Source: Zoogloeaceae bacterium (lineage in GTDB: Bacteria; Pseudomonadota; Gammaproteobacteria; Burkholderiales; Rhodocyclaceae). Taken from it: 14,161 nucleotides of DNA. How positions within the stretch are numbered: the first letter of the stretch is position 1; the number at the start of each line of letters is the position of its first letter. The stretch spans positions 1 to 14,161 of the forward strand of contig JAISSL010000099.1 in assembly GCA_031273145.1 (NCBI GenBank), given 5' to 3'. The position numbers and the translations under genes are program-made. Below, in pieces: positions 5,793 through 12,854 of the stretch. The notes below the pieces were generated by a model. That model saw only the letters and a program-made list of their open reading frames with translations, did no database searches and had not been told where the DNA came from.

Positions 5793-7157
5793 TTACGCCG
5801 CCCGGACGTATTCGATGGCTTCGCCGATTCTTGCTATGCCGGTTACTTCCATCTGGGCTATGGGGTGACGCGGGAGATTGGAATGCGGCACCAGGGCGCG
5901 GGTAAAACCCAGTTTGACCGCTTCTTTCAGGCGTTCCTGTCCGCGTGGGGCGGGACGTATTTCTCCCGCCAGTCCGATTTCGCCGAAGACGACCAGTTTT
6001 TCCGGCAGGGGACGGTTGGAAAAGGAAGAGACAATGGCAAGCGAGGCCGCCAGATCAGCCGCCGGTTCATTGATCCGCACGCCACCAACCGCATTCAGAA
6101 AGACATCCTGGTCAAAACAGGCAATGCCCGCGTGACGATGCAGCACCGCAAGCAGCATGGCAAGTCGTTGCGCGTCCAGTCCGACCGTCAGGCGGCGCGG
6201 ATTGCCGTGCGCGGTATCCACTAGCGCCTGAATTTCCACGAGCAGGGGACGGCTGCTTTCCTGGGTCACCAGAATGCAGGAACCGGGCACTTCCTGCCGA
6301 TGTTGGGAAAGGAACAGGGCGGACGGGTTGGAGACGCCCTTTAGACCCTTTTCGGTCATGGCGAATACGCCCAGTTCATTGACCGCGCCAAAGCGGTTCT
6401 TGAAGGCGCGAATCAGGCGAAAGCTGGAATGGGTGTCGCCTTCAAAGTACAGCACCGTATCCACGATGTGTTCCAGCACGCGCGGCCCTGCCAATGTGCC
6501 TTCCTTGGTGACGTGCCCAACTAAAAACAGCGCAATGCCCTGCTGCTTGGCAAGGCGGGTCAATTGCGCGGCGCATTCGCGCACCTGCGCGACGGAACCG
6601 GGCGCGGAGGTAAGCTGTTCCGACCAGAGGGTCTGGATGGAATCAATGACCGCCACCTGGGGGCGTTCCCGCGCCAGTATGGCGAGGATTTTTTCCAGAT
6701 GAATTTCAGTGAGCAACTTCATCCGGCTGGCGGCAAGGCCGAGCCGCTGCGCCCGCAGGGCAATCTGTTCGGCGGATTCTTCGCCGCTCACGTAGAGGAC
6801 GTTCAGGTTGCGGGAAAGGGCATCAAGCGCCTGCAAGAGGAGCGTACTCTTGCCAATGCCGGGGTCGCCGCCAATGAGCGAGACGCCGCCCGCAACCAGT
6901 CCGCCGCCCAGGGGACGGTCGAATTCGCCAATGCCGGTAGAAATGCGCTCGATTTCCCGCGTTTCGATTTCCGCCAGATGTTTTAAGGCGTTGCCGGGCG
7001 TGCCGGAGGCAATGGACTGAAAGCGGCCTTTTTCGCTTCGTTCAACCACGCTCTCCGTAAGGCTGTTCCACGCGCCGCAACTGGCGCATTGTCCCTGCCA
7101 TTTGGGGGAAGCCGCGCCGCATTCGTTGCAGAGATAAACGGTTTTGGCCTTGCTCAT
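5793..7157 (-). CDS. radA: DNA repair protein RadA (Sms)
   Basis: RadA is a 454-residue RecA-like ATPase and DNA helicase that drives branch migration during homologous recombination. A C4 zinc finger opens the protein (C10, C13, C24, C27 in CNECG...CASCG). The RecA-like core has Walker A GGDPGIGKST (96-105), Walker B VAVIDSIQTLW (168-178) and the RadA-specific KNRFG motif (253-257). The C-terminal third (about 275-454) is the Lon-like domain with the conserved FGEIGLAGEIRPAPRGQERL, which lacks the protease Ser-Lys dyad. The ATG at 7157 was chosen because MSKAKTVYLCNECG is the standard RadA N-terminus; a longer frame upstream reads through rdgB DNA. The start overlaps the rdgB stop codon as ATGA, implying translational coupling. 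Confidence 0.97.
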   Translation of the reverse strand: MSKAKTVYLCNECGAASPKWQGQCASCGAWNSLTESVVERSEKGRFQSIASGTPGNALKHLAEIETREIERISTGIGEFDRPLGGGLVAGGVSLIGGDPGIGKSTLLLQALDALSRNLNVLYVSGEESAEQIALRAQRLGLAASRMKLLTEIHLEKILAILARERPQVAVIDSIQTLWSEQLTSAPGSVAQVRECAAQLTRLAKQQGIALFLVGHVTKEGTLAGPRVLEHIVDTVLYFEGDTHSSFRLIRAFKNRFGAVNELGVFAMTEKGLKGVSNPSALFLSQHRQEVPGSCILVTQESSRPLLVEIQALVDTAHGNPRRLTVGLDAQRLAMLLAVLHRHAGIACFDQDVFLNAVGGVRINEPAADLAASLAIVSSFSNRPLPEKLVVFGEIGLAGEIRPAPRGQERLKEAVKLGFTRALVPHSNLPRHPIAQMEVTGIARIGEAIEYVRAA

Positions 7158-7759
7158 AATGCCGTTCCGCGCAGTTTTTCCAGCAGTACTCGCATGGCCT
7201 GCCCCCGGTGGGAACGCTGATTCTTGACTTCCGGCGCGAGTTCGGCAGAAGCCATGCCGCTTACCGTATCCAGAAAAAGCGGGTCGTAGCCGAAGCCGTT
7301 TTCGCCTTGGGGGGCATGGAGAATTTCGCCCTGCCATTCGCCTTCGACGATGATGGGACGCGGGTCATCGGCATGGCGAACGAGCGCGATTACGCAAACG
7401 AAGCTGGCGCGGCGGTTTTCCTTGTTGGCGAGTTCCCGCAACAGTTTTTCGTTATTGCATTTGTCCTTGTCCGCTTCCGCCCGAAAAGGCGCGGCATAGC
7501 GGGCGGAATAAACGCCGGGCGCGCCGGAAAGCGCCTCAACGCACAGGCCGGAATCGTCGGCCAGGGCGGGAAGCCCGGTGAGGGAGGCCGCGTGTCTGGC
7601 CTTGGCGAGCGCGTTTTCGATGAAGGTTGGATGTGGTTCTTCCGCTTCCGGCACGCCGAGTACCCCTTGCGGGATTAACTGGATGTCGAGCGGCAGCAGC
7701 ATGGCCGCCAGCTCCAGCAGCTTTTTCTGGTTGTTGGATGCAAGGATGAGTTTTTTCAT
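7154..7759 (-). CDS. rdgB: dITP/XTP pyrophosphatase (RdgB/HAM1 family)
   Basis: This 201-residue non-canonical purine NTP pyrophosphatase hydrolyses dITP, dXTP and ITP to the monophosphate and pyrophosphate, keeping deaminated purines out of DNA and RNA. Its length is normal for the family. Visible motifs are the substrate-loop start ASNNQKKL (7-14), TFIENALAKARHA (45-57), LADDSGL with the catalytic base D69 (67-72), FGYDPLF (156-162) and the base-recognition SHRGQA (183-188). The ATG at 7759 was chosen because MKKLILASNN matches known starts; an AGG lies 9 nt upstream, and a longer in-frame extension to 7900 has no family similarity and runs across the candidate promoter. It is the first gene of an rdgB-radA pair with a 4-bp overlap. 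In many related bacteria rdgB directly follows rph; here about 2.3 kb separates them. Confidence 0.96.
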   Translation of the reverse strand: MKKLILASNNQKKLLELAAMLLPLDIQLIPQGVLGVPEAEEPHPTFIENALAKARHAASLTGLPALADDSGLCVEALSGAPGVYSARYAAPFRAEADKDKCNNEKLLRELANKENRRASFVCVIALVRHADDPRPIIVEGEWQGEILHAPQGENGFGYDPLFLDTVSGMASAELAPEVKNQRSHRGQAMRVLLEKLRGTAL

Positions 7760-7871
7760 GGCAACAAGCCTGTTGGGATCAATTTTTGGTTCGCCGCATG
7801 ATACGGGCGGTCTTGCAGACGGCAGTTGAGCAAGCGCAAAAATGCTCGCATATGCGCCGAAAACGCGCCAG

Positions 7872-7900
7872 AGTATAACCTGAATCAAAGGGACTAACAA
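7872..7900 (-). promoter_or_regulatory. Sigma-70-like promoter for rdgB-radA
   Basis: On the minus strand TTGTTA (7895-7900) and TATACT (7872-7877) are separated by exactly 17 nt. The -10 box matches five of six consensus bases and the -35 box four. The -35 box overlaps the stop codon of the lipoprotein gene. Transcription would begin near 7865, giving rdgB a leader of about 105 nt that contains the 10-bp palindrome CGCATATGCG (7847-7856). Confidence 0.5.
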
Positions 7901-9834
7901 AAATCATAGCATCCTTTCGCGTCCATTATTTTCCGGCGCAATGCCTCATCGCCGCCGGTTTTTATGGAACCGATAGAGGCATCGTGCGGCTCGATTTTTT
8001 CGATTTTTGATCGGGTCATCTCCAAAGCCTTAATGTGCGCGTTTTTGAGGGATGCCTCCTTGATTTTCGAGTTGGATATTTTGAAGTTGGAGACCTTGAA
8101 TGGGACGCGCGATCCGCCTCTATACTCTCCGTCTTCAAAAACGATAGAGTCCATTTCGGAATTTGTGATTTCAAAATTTTCAATGTAACCGTGGTCAGGA
8201 TAATAGCTCCGAGCCGAAAATTCTCCGACCTCTGAGTTGACAATTTTGAATTGAACGCTCTTTACGGCATCAGAATTTATGTAGCCGATGTCGGAATCCG
8301 TAATTACCAGACGGTCAATTTTTGAACGAGAAAAAGCAAGACGTATTTTTGATCCGACAATTTCCAGAGTACCGATCTGACTATCATCGAAACGGATAAA
8401 ACGATCTGCGTGGTTTTCAATGCGGACATGTTTTGCATTGATTCTACTCATTTCCCGTGTTTCAATGCTTGAATTGATGATGACCAGATCATCAATGTAT
8501 GAACCTTCGGTATAGTGTTGAAATGTGGACAATATCTCTGAGTTGGAGATTTTCCATTGACCGATCCGCGCGTCCTCAAAAAAGATGCCATCAATTATGG
8601 AATCTGTGATTTCCAGTCGGTCGAGCGTGGCTTTCCCAAGATTAAGCCCGCTATTCACATTAGGCATTTCGATTTTTGATCCGACAATTTCCAGAGTGCC
8701 GATCCGACTATCAGGAAAATACAAATAGTCGGTGTAGTTTTCAATGCGGACATGTTCCGTGTTTTCAACCCGTGTTGACCACCTGTCCTCACTGGTAAAC
8801 CGGGAAGGCATTTTCTCCAATGCGGTAGGAACAGGCGCGGCAAAACCCGACACCGCTTTGCCGCGCGTTCTTTCAATGGCTCGAAGAAAGCCGTAGGCAG
8901 GCGTCCATGCGTTCCGACTCAGATAAAATACGCTTTCCGTATTCGGGCACATTTCAGTTACCTCCCAGTACCAGGAAGGCAATTCTTCCTGCATTCTAGG
9001 CGCGGTGTTTACCGCAACGTATGCCGCAAAACCGATATATTCCGCAACAATTTCTCCCGTATCTCGTTCGGTCAGTCGCAGCCTGCCGCGCCCAGCCCAA
9101 TGGGCGCGATCTTCAAGGGTGGAAATGTCTTCGACTGAAAACGTATATCTGGCATTGAGCGTGTCGACCGGAAGATCAAAAGGCTTCCACCCCGGAGCGG
9201 TTTCATAATCCTTCAGAATATCCTCTTCGGATCGTTCCTTATCACGCAGCGCCTTCATTTGCAGGGAGTTCTGGAGTACCTGTTCGCGCAATCCGGCTCG
9301 TTCCCAGAAAGCCTTGCTGGCGCGGCGAAAGGTTTTTTCTGTCGCGTCCGCCCCGCTTGATTGGGCGAAGATTTTTTGTTCTCCTGCTACGAACGGTGAC
9401 AACGCCATCCAGGTTGTGTCCAAGATATCCTTATCCCAGGGAATGGAATATCCGTACTGGATTTCCCTGTAGCGTGCTATCTTCGGAGCCTGTTTCAGTA
9501 GCGGCAGGGGCGCATTTCCCCGGTTGTTGAGAATCAGGATGCCTTCGTCTAGCGCGATACCGGGCTTGATGAAAAACCGCTCTTCTTTCTCGCAGGCAGT
9601 TTTCAGATAGTTGCGCGCTTTCAGAGTCAGAGCTTTAGAAACTCGCTCTTCTTTGTCTCTGATTTTTCTCGCCTTTTCTACCTCTTTTGCCGAACGGGAT
9701 GAGCAGGATTGAGCGCCGGCGATGGCTCCGAGAGCGCAATCAAGCTCTACGCAACCGCTCAGGGTCATGGCGAGCAATGCCACGACCAAAAACACCCGGC
9801 AGGGCAGAAAAAAATCCGTAAGGGCGCGTTTCAT
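7894..9834 (-). CDS. Uncharacterised lipoprotein with predicted parallel beta-helix repeats
   Basis: This 646-residue protein was not recognised as any named family. The N-terminus is a lipoprotein signal: MKRALTDFFLPCR, hydrophobic VFLVVALLAMT, then lipobox LSGC with C28 as the lipidated residue. The +2 residue is Val, so outer-membrane sorting is expected. Residues about 29-355 form a charged region without visible motifs. From about 360 to 625 there are about twelve short repeats of the form h-x-x-h-x-I-x-N/D-S-x-I, such as IGTLEIVGSKI, LDRLEITDSII, VSNFKISNSKI and IKALEMTRSKI. These are spaced about 17-30 residues apart, the pattern of a right-handed parallel beta-helix. Two blocks starting HVRIEN and followed by IGTLEIVGSKI recur about 108 residues apart, an internal duplication. 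The ATG at 9834 was chosen for the signal peptide and the GGAACAGG Shine-Dalgarno region. GC is lower than in neighbours, suggesting acquisition. A cell-surface binding or structural role is inference. Confidence 0.85.
   Translation of the reverse strand: MKRALTDFFLPCRVFLVVALLAMTLSGCVELDCALGAIAGAQSCSSRSAKEVEKARKIRDKEERVSKALTLKARNYLKTACEKEERFFIKPGIALDEGILILNNRGNAPLPLLKQAPKIARYREIQYGYSIPWDKDILDTTWMALSPFVAGEQKIFAQSSGADATEKTFRRASKAFWERAGLREQVLQNSLQMKALRDKERSEEDILKDYETAPGWKPFDLPVDTLNARYTFSVEDISTLEDRAHWAGRGRLRLTERDTGEIVAEYIGFAAYVAVNTAPRMQEELPSWYWEVTEMCPNTESVFYLSRNAWTPAYGFLRAIERTRGKAVSGFAAPVPTALEKMPSRFTSEDRWSTRVENTEHVRIENYTDYLYFPDSRIGTLEIVGSKIEMPNVNSGLNLGKATLDRLEITDSIIDGIFFEDARIGQWKISNSEILSTFQHYTEGSYIDDLVIINSSIETREMSRINAKHVRIENHADRFIRFDDSQIGTLEIVGSKIRLAFSRSKIDRLVITDSDIGYINSDAVKSVQFKIVNSEVGEFSARSYYPDHGYIENFEITNSEMDSIVFEDGEYRGGSRVPFKVSNFKISNSKIKEASLKNAHIKALEMTRSKIEKIEPHDASIGSIKTGGDEALRRKIMDAKGCYDFC
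8346..8432 (-). repeat. Internal coding duplication, copy 2 (C-terminal)
   Basis: This 87-bp block is clearly similar to 8673-8756 within the same gene. Its first about 45 bp (reading the plus strand) and last about 20 bp are almost identical to the other copy, with a more divergent centre and one codon of length difference. It encodes HVRIENHADRF followed by IGTLEIVGSKI. The copies are 324-327 bp apart, so the reading frame is kept. Confidence 0.85.
8673..8756 (-). repeat. Internal coding duplication, copy 1 (N-terminal)
   Basis: This is the partner of the block at 8346-8432. It encodes HVRIENYTDYL followed by IGTLEIVGSKI. DNA identity at the two ends is near complete, which points to fairly recent or concerted duplication of a unit of about five beta-helix coils rather than old divergence. 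Confidence 0.85.
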
Positions 9835-9861
9835 GTTTTGAGCCTGTTCCATCAGGGCGTA

Positions 9862-9877
9862 ACAATGCCTCATTGTA
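9862..9877 (-). promoter_or_regulatory. Candidate -10 box and overlapping palindrome of the lipoprotein gene
   Basis: On the minus strand TACAAT (9872-9877) matches five of six bases of a -10 box and lies about 38 bp before the chosen ATG; no convincing -35 box was seen. A perfect palindrome ACAATG-CCT-CATTGT (9862-9876) overlaps it and the expected transcription start, the position of a repressor site. Confidence 0.3.
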
Positions 9878-9906
9878 ATTGGAAAATGATGAGAACAGTA
9901 CCCACC

Positions 9907-10027
9907 CCGTCATTCCCGCGTAGGCGGGAATCCAGTATTTTCACACCGACATGGCACAGCGGCATAGCATCCCCTTCATGCGACAACCCTTATTCTTGCT
10001 GGATTCCCGCCTACGCGGGAATGACGG
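9907..10027. repeat. dRS3-like inverted-repeat element (29-bp perfect arms)
   Basis: Arms 9907-9935 and 9999-10027 are perfect reverse complements of each other over 29 bp, separated by 63 bp. Each arm contains the 20-bp core ATTCCCGCGTAGGCGGGAAT or its complement, which fits the Neisseria dRS3 pattern ATTCCC-N8-GGGAAT exactly and is itself an imperfect hairpin. Elements of this kind are non-coding, dispersed repeats in betaproteobacterial genomes. The 63-bp centre shows no gene. The element lies between the rph stop codon and the lipoprotein start, where the stable stems could also end rph transcription. Confidence 0.85.
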
Positions 10028-10060
10028 ATGGGGAGCCGTAAGGCACTGAATTCTCGCCTT

Positions 10061-10083
10061 CTTTCCGCCTGCGCGGGAATAAC
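10061..10083. repeat. Degenerate third dRS3-like copy
   Basis: The sequence CTTTCCGCCTGCGCGGGAAT (10061-10080) and the next three bases match the right arm of the neighbouring element except for four substitutions. It lies 14 bp upstream of the rph stop codon on the plus-strand map. It looks like an older, decayed copy in the same orientation as the right arm. Confidence 0.6.
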
Positions 10084-10096
10084 AGGGAATGATGCG

Positions 10097-10813
10097 CTAT
10101 GCCGCAAGCGCGGCTTTTTGCGCTTCAATCAGGCGAGCAATGCCGCCGGTAGCCAGATTGAGCAACGCATCCATCTGGGCGCGGGTAAAAGGTTCGCCTT
10201 CGGCGGTTCCCTGGACTTCGACGATGCCGCCTTTGCCGGTCATGACCACGTTCATGTCGGTATCGGCTTTTGAGTCTTCCGCGTAATCGAGGTCAAGCAC
10301 GGGTTCTCCAGCCAGCATCCCGACCGAAACGGCGGCAACGTGCTCCCGTACCGGCGAAGCGGCAAGTTTGCCTTCCGCACAGAGTTTTTCGCAGGCATCC
10401 CGAACCGCAAGCCATGCGCCGGTAATCGAAGCGCAGCGCGTGCCGCCATCGGCCTGAAGCACGTCGCAATCCACGAGAATCTGCCGTTCTCCTAACAGGG
10501 CGAGATCAACCACGGCGCGCAGCGACCGGCCGATCAACCTCTGAATTTCCTGGGTACGTCCCGATTGCTTTCCCTTCGCCGCTTCCCGTGGCGAGCGGGT
10601 ATGAGTGGCGCGGGGCAACATGCCGTATTCGGCGGTAATCCAGCCCTGCCCCGTCCCGCGCAAAAAGGCCGGCACGGCCTCTTCAACGCTGGCGGTGCAA
10701 AGAACGCGCGTCTGTCCCATTTCAATCAAAACCGAGCCTTCCGCATGGCAGGTGAAGGCGCGAACGATGCGAATCGGGCGCAGGCAGGCAGCAGTACGGT
10801 TGTTGGCGCGCAT
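10097..10813 (-). CDS. rph: Ribonuclease PH
   Basis: RNase PH is a 238-residue phosphorolytic 3'-5' exoribonuclease that trims tRNA 3' ends and acts on structured rRNA, using phosphate and releasing nucleoside diphosphates. Its length is typical. Family features include the N-terminal [20 protein letters not shown], the phosphate-binding residues R86 and G124-T125-R126 (in ADGGTRCAS), and the ring-forming segment [15 protein letters not shown] (90-104). The [11 protein letters not shown] and [15 protein letters not shown] stretches form the active site. The start has AGGAAA 9 nt upstream. It follows the PP2C gene after 6 bp, so it is the third gene of the kinase-phosphatase-rph operon. The dRS3-like repeats follow its stop codon. 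Confidence 0.97.
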   Translation of the reverse strand: MRANNRTAACLRPIRIVRAFTCHAEGSVLIEMGQTRVLCTASVEEAVPAFLRGTGQGWITAEYGMLPRATHTRSPREAAKGKQSGRTQEIQRLIGRSLRAVVDLALLGERQILVDCDVLQADGGTRCASITGAWLAVRDACEKLCAEGKLAASPVREHVAAVSVGMLAGEPVLDLDYAEDSKADTDMNVVMTGKGGIVEVQGTAEGEPFTRAQMDALLNLATGGIARLIEAQKAALAA

Positions 10814-10819
10814 GGCGGC

Positions 10820-11758
10820 TTATTTCCTGAAACTGTATTTGTCAATGGCGGCGCGGATTTCTTCAATGGCACGCTCAATTTCGTCATTGGAGAGGTCTTC
10901 GCGCTGGACGTTGGTATTGGTAAAGATTTCCATATGGGTCGTGATGTCCGTCTCGTTCATGTCGTGCGTGGAGATGCTGGAATCCGAATCCGAACCCGCG
11001 TCGGAATCGTCCGTGTAGTTGTCCCCCCACCGCACCGCAAGCATGGAGATATTGTCGCCATGCGGCCCGCCAATGCTCTCCACGCGATCCATGAAGCGCG
11101 GCGCGGCTTCTAGCAATTCTTCCGCCTGCAACGACTGGGCAAGAATATCGTCATTGGGCAACGCGCTCCAGATGCCATCGGAACAAAGAATCAGCAGATC
11201 GTCCGCCTGCAACGGCGTTTTGTGGGAAAAATCCAGTTCCGGCAATTGCGGCCCGCCAAGACAGCTATAGATGCGGTTCCGGTCCGGGTGGACTTCCGCC
11301 TGTTCCGGGGTGATCTTGCCCGCGTCCATCAGGTGCTGCACGAGGGAATGGTCGCGGGTATGGGAGACAATCTTGCCCCGGCGAATCAGATACAGGCGGG
11401 AATCGCCCGCATGAGTCCAGTAGGCGATGTTGTCCTGCACCAGACAGGCGACGATGGTCGTGCGCGGCGAATCCGCCAGATTGTGATTGATGGAATAGGT
11501 AAGAATGGCCTGATGCGCGGCGTAGATGGTTCTCTGCATGAACAGGAAAGGGTCTTCCACCGTAGGGCGGGCTTCCTGCTGAAAGGCGTCAATCAGGAAC
11601 TGCACCGCAATCTGCGCCGCAACCTCGCCGTAATAATGCCCGCCCATGCCATCGGCCAGCACGGCAAGCAGGGCGTCGCGCGAATAGCTGTGCGCCAGCC
11701 TATCCTCGTTATTCTTGCGCCCGCCCAGGCGGCTTTCCTGATAGATGGTAAATCGCAT
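10820..11758 (-). CDS. PP2C-family serine/threonine protein phosphatase
   Basis: This 312-residue cytoplasmic PP2C (PPM) metal-dependent phosphatase is expected to remove phosphate from Ser/Thr residues, probably reversing the adjacent kinase. The metal-binding motifs are complete: D19 in NNEDR, D36-G37 in LADGMGGH, D119 in THAGDSRLYL, D194 in CSDGIW and D235 in GDNIS. The catalytic domain ends near residue 245. It is followed by an acidic, Ser/Thr-rich linker (248-272, with DSDAGSDSDSS) and a charged helical tail to residue 312, absent from minimal bacterial PP2Cs. The ATG at 11758 was chosen for its AGGAAG Shine-Dalgarno sequence 8 nt upstream and the family start MRFTIYQESRLGG; a 14-residue longer form would overlap the kinase gene. 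The gap to the kinase stop codon is 5 bp and to rph 6 bp. Confidence 0.94.
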   Translation of the reverse strand: MRFTIYQESRLGGRKNNEDRLAHSYSRDALLAVLADGMGGHYYGEVAAQIAVQFLIDAFQQEARPTVEDPFLFMQRTIYAAHQAILTYSINHNLADSPRTTIVACLVQDNIAYWTHAGDSRLYLIRRGKIVSHTRDHSLVQHLMDAGKITPEQAEVHPDRNRIYSCLGGPQLPELDFSHKTPLQADDLLILCSDGIWSALPNDDILAQSLQAEELLEAAPRFMDRVESIGGPHGDNISMLAVRWGDNYTDDSDAGSDSDSSISTHDMNETDITTHMEIFTNTNVQREDLSNDEIERAIEEIRAAIDKYSFRK

Positions 11759-11763
11759 CTCGG

Positions 11764-12711
11764 TTACTTCCTGAAGTTTTGCAGCACTTTCTGATACCAC
11801 CCCTTGAAGTGGGGATTGCTCTGCATCTCGATCATTTCGGCATCGTCGGCCAGCATTTTTTGCAGACTGTAGGCGCTTTGCGGTCGCTCGTGGTGATTGA
11901 GTTCCAGGCAGCTATCAATCGTCTCCAGAAATTGTGCGGAAAACAGGTCTTTCCAGCGCAGCGAGGCTTTCTGCAAGACATCCTTTTTTTGCCGCTCGTT
12001 CGCCGCCTGCGGCGTCAAACCCGCAAGGCAGGCATAGAGCGACGCGCCAATGCTGTAAATATCGCTCCACGGCCCCAGGTTTTTCCGGTCGCCATAGTGT
12101 TCGGGAGAAGCGAACCCCGGCGTATACATGGGTTTCAGCATCGGCGTATCCACTTGCAGGGTTTGCCGCGCCGCGCCAAAGTCTATCAGAACCGGCGTGT
12201 TGTCGGTACGAAGGTAGATGTTGGATGGCTTCAAGTCGAGATGCAGGAGTTTGTTGCTATGGACGACCCGCAAGCCGTTCAGCAAGCGGGCGAAGATGCC
12301 GCGCAAAAAACGCTCGGAGATATGCCCCTGATGCTTGCGGATGAATTCCTGCAAGGTGCGGCCGCGCTCGTAATCCATGACCATGTAGACGGTCTCGTTG
12401 GCGCGAAAGAAGTTGGAAACGCGCACGACGTTGGGATGAGAGAGGCGGGAGAGCGCCTTGCCTTCCTCAAAAAAGCATTTGAGGCCGTAGCGAAACGCCC
12501 CCAGATTGTCCGAATTGACGATGGGTCGGATTTCGCCTGACGCGCGCAGGGCAAGGCTGTTGGGCAGGTATTCCTTGATGGCGACATCCTGCCCGTTCTT
12601 GTCGTGCGCCAGATAGACGATGGAAAAGCCGCCCATCGAGAGCTGGCGGATAATTGTATAGTCCTCAACCCGAAAACCTTCGGGCAGGGCGGAGTTGGCC
12701 TGACTTACCAT
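11764..12711 (-). CDS. Cytosolic serine/threonine protein kinase (Hanks type)
   Basis: This 315-residue protein is essentially a bare Hanks-type kinase domain with no transmembrane segment or sensor domain. The glycine loop is LSMGGFSIVYLA (24-35), the ATP lysine K46 sits in VAIKEY, the catalytic loop is HLDLKPSN with D159, the metal-binding motif is DFG (177-179), and the P+1 motif is ASPEHYG (201-207). The catalytic loop has HLD instead of HRD, so it is a non-RD kinase and may not depend on activation-loop phosphorylation. It is the first gene of the operon with PP2C and rph. The ATG at 12711 is used here, but it has no Shine-Dalgarno sequence. A TTG at 12732, in frame and 9 nt after AGGAGA, is a real alternative adding seven residues. 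Substrates are unknown. Confidence 0.94.
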   Translation of the reverse strand: MVSQANSALPEGFRVEDYTIIRQLSMGGFSIVYLAHDKNGQDVAIKEYLPNSLALRASGEIRPIVNSDNLGAFRYGLKCFFEEGKALSRLSHPNVVRVSNFFRANETVYMVMDYERGRTLQEFIRKHQGHISERFLRGIFARLLNGLRVVHSNKLLHLDLKPSNIYLRTDNTPVLIDFGAARQTLQVDTPMLKPMYTPGFASPEHYGDRKNLGPWSDIYSIGASLYACLAGLTPQAANERQKKDVLQKASLRWKDLFSAQFLETIDSCLELNHHERPQSAYSLQKMLADDAEMIEMQSNPHFKGWYQKVLQNFRK

Positions 12712-12747
12712 GCGCGTATCAGCCGCAAACAAATTGCAAATTCTCCT

Positions 12748-12776
12748 ATTGTCCGGGCTTGGCGCGGCGCTGTAAA
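12748..12776 (-). promoter_or_regulatory. Candidate sigma-70 promoter of the kinase-PP2C-rph operon
   Basis: On the minus strand TTTACA (12771-12776, five of six consensus bases) and GACAAT (12748-12753, four of six) are separated by 17 nt. It lies in the divergent gap between the kinase and the HicA-like gene. Transcription from it would start at or just after the AGGAG motif (minus strand, near 12742-12746), so this promoter and that ribosome site may not both be used. Confidence 0.35.
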
Positions 12777-12804
12777 GCGATACGGGCAAAAACAGGAGAA
12801 AATA

Positions 12805-12843
12805 GTGCGCGAGAAAAACCCGCCAGACGACAGGCTGACGTAG
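12805..12843 (+). CDS. Candidate 12-codon leader ORF upstream of the HicA-like gene
   Basis: GTG at 12805 is preceded at 6 nt by AGGAG (12794-12798), the best ribosome site in this gap. The frame encodes 12 residues (MREKNPPDDRLT) and stops with TAG at 12843, 11 nt before the ATG of the HicA-like gene, which itself has no Shine-Dalgarno sequence. A leader peptide that delivers ribosomes to the next gene by coupling is plausible. The peptide has no known relatives that I recognise, and the ORF is so short that chance cannot be excluded. Confidence 0.3.
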   Translation: MREKNPPDDRLT

Positions 12844-12854
12844 AATGTGCCGCC

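Noticed and set aside
7158..7337. N-terminal extension of radA by 60 residues
   Set aside because: The extension is translated from rdgB DNA in another frame and is Arg/Pro/Gly-rich; RadA proteins start with the zinc finger at about residue 10.
7760..7900. 47-residue N-terminal extension of rdgB
   Set aside because: It crosses the best promoter of the gene and lies outside the conserved family start; MKKLILASNN at 7759 is the standard start.
9907..10083. CRISPR array
   Set aside because: There are only three related units, two in opposite orientation and one decayed, with unequal spacing; this is a palindromic intergenic repeat, and no cas genes are present.
10565..11113. Plus-strand open frame across the rph/PP2C junction
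   Set aside because: It is fully antisense to two well-supported genes and has no recognisable sequence.
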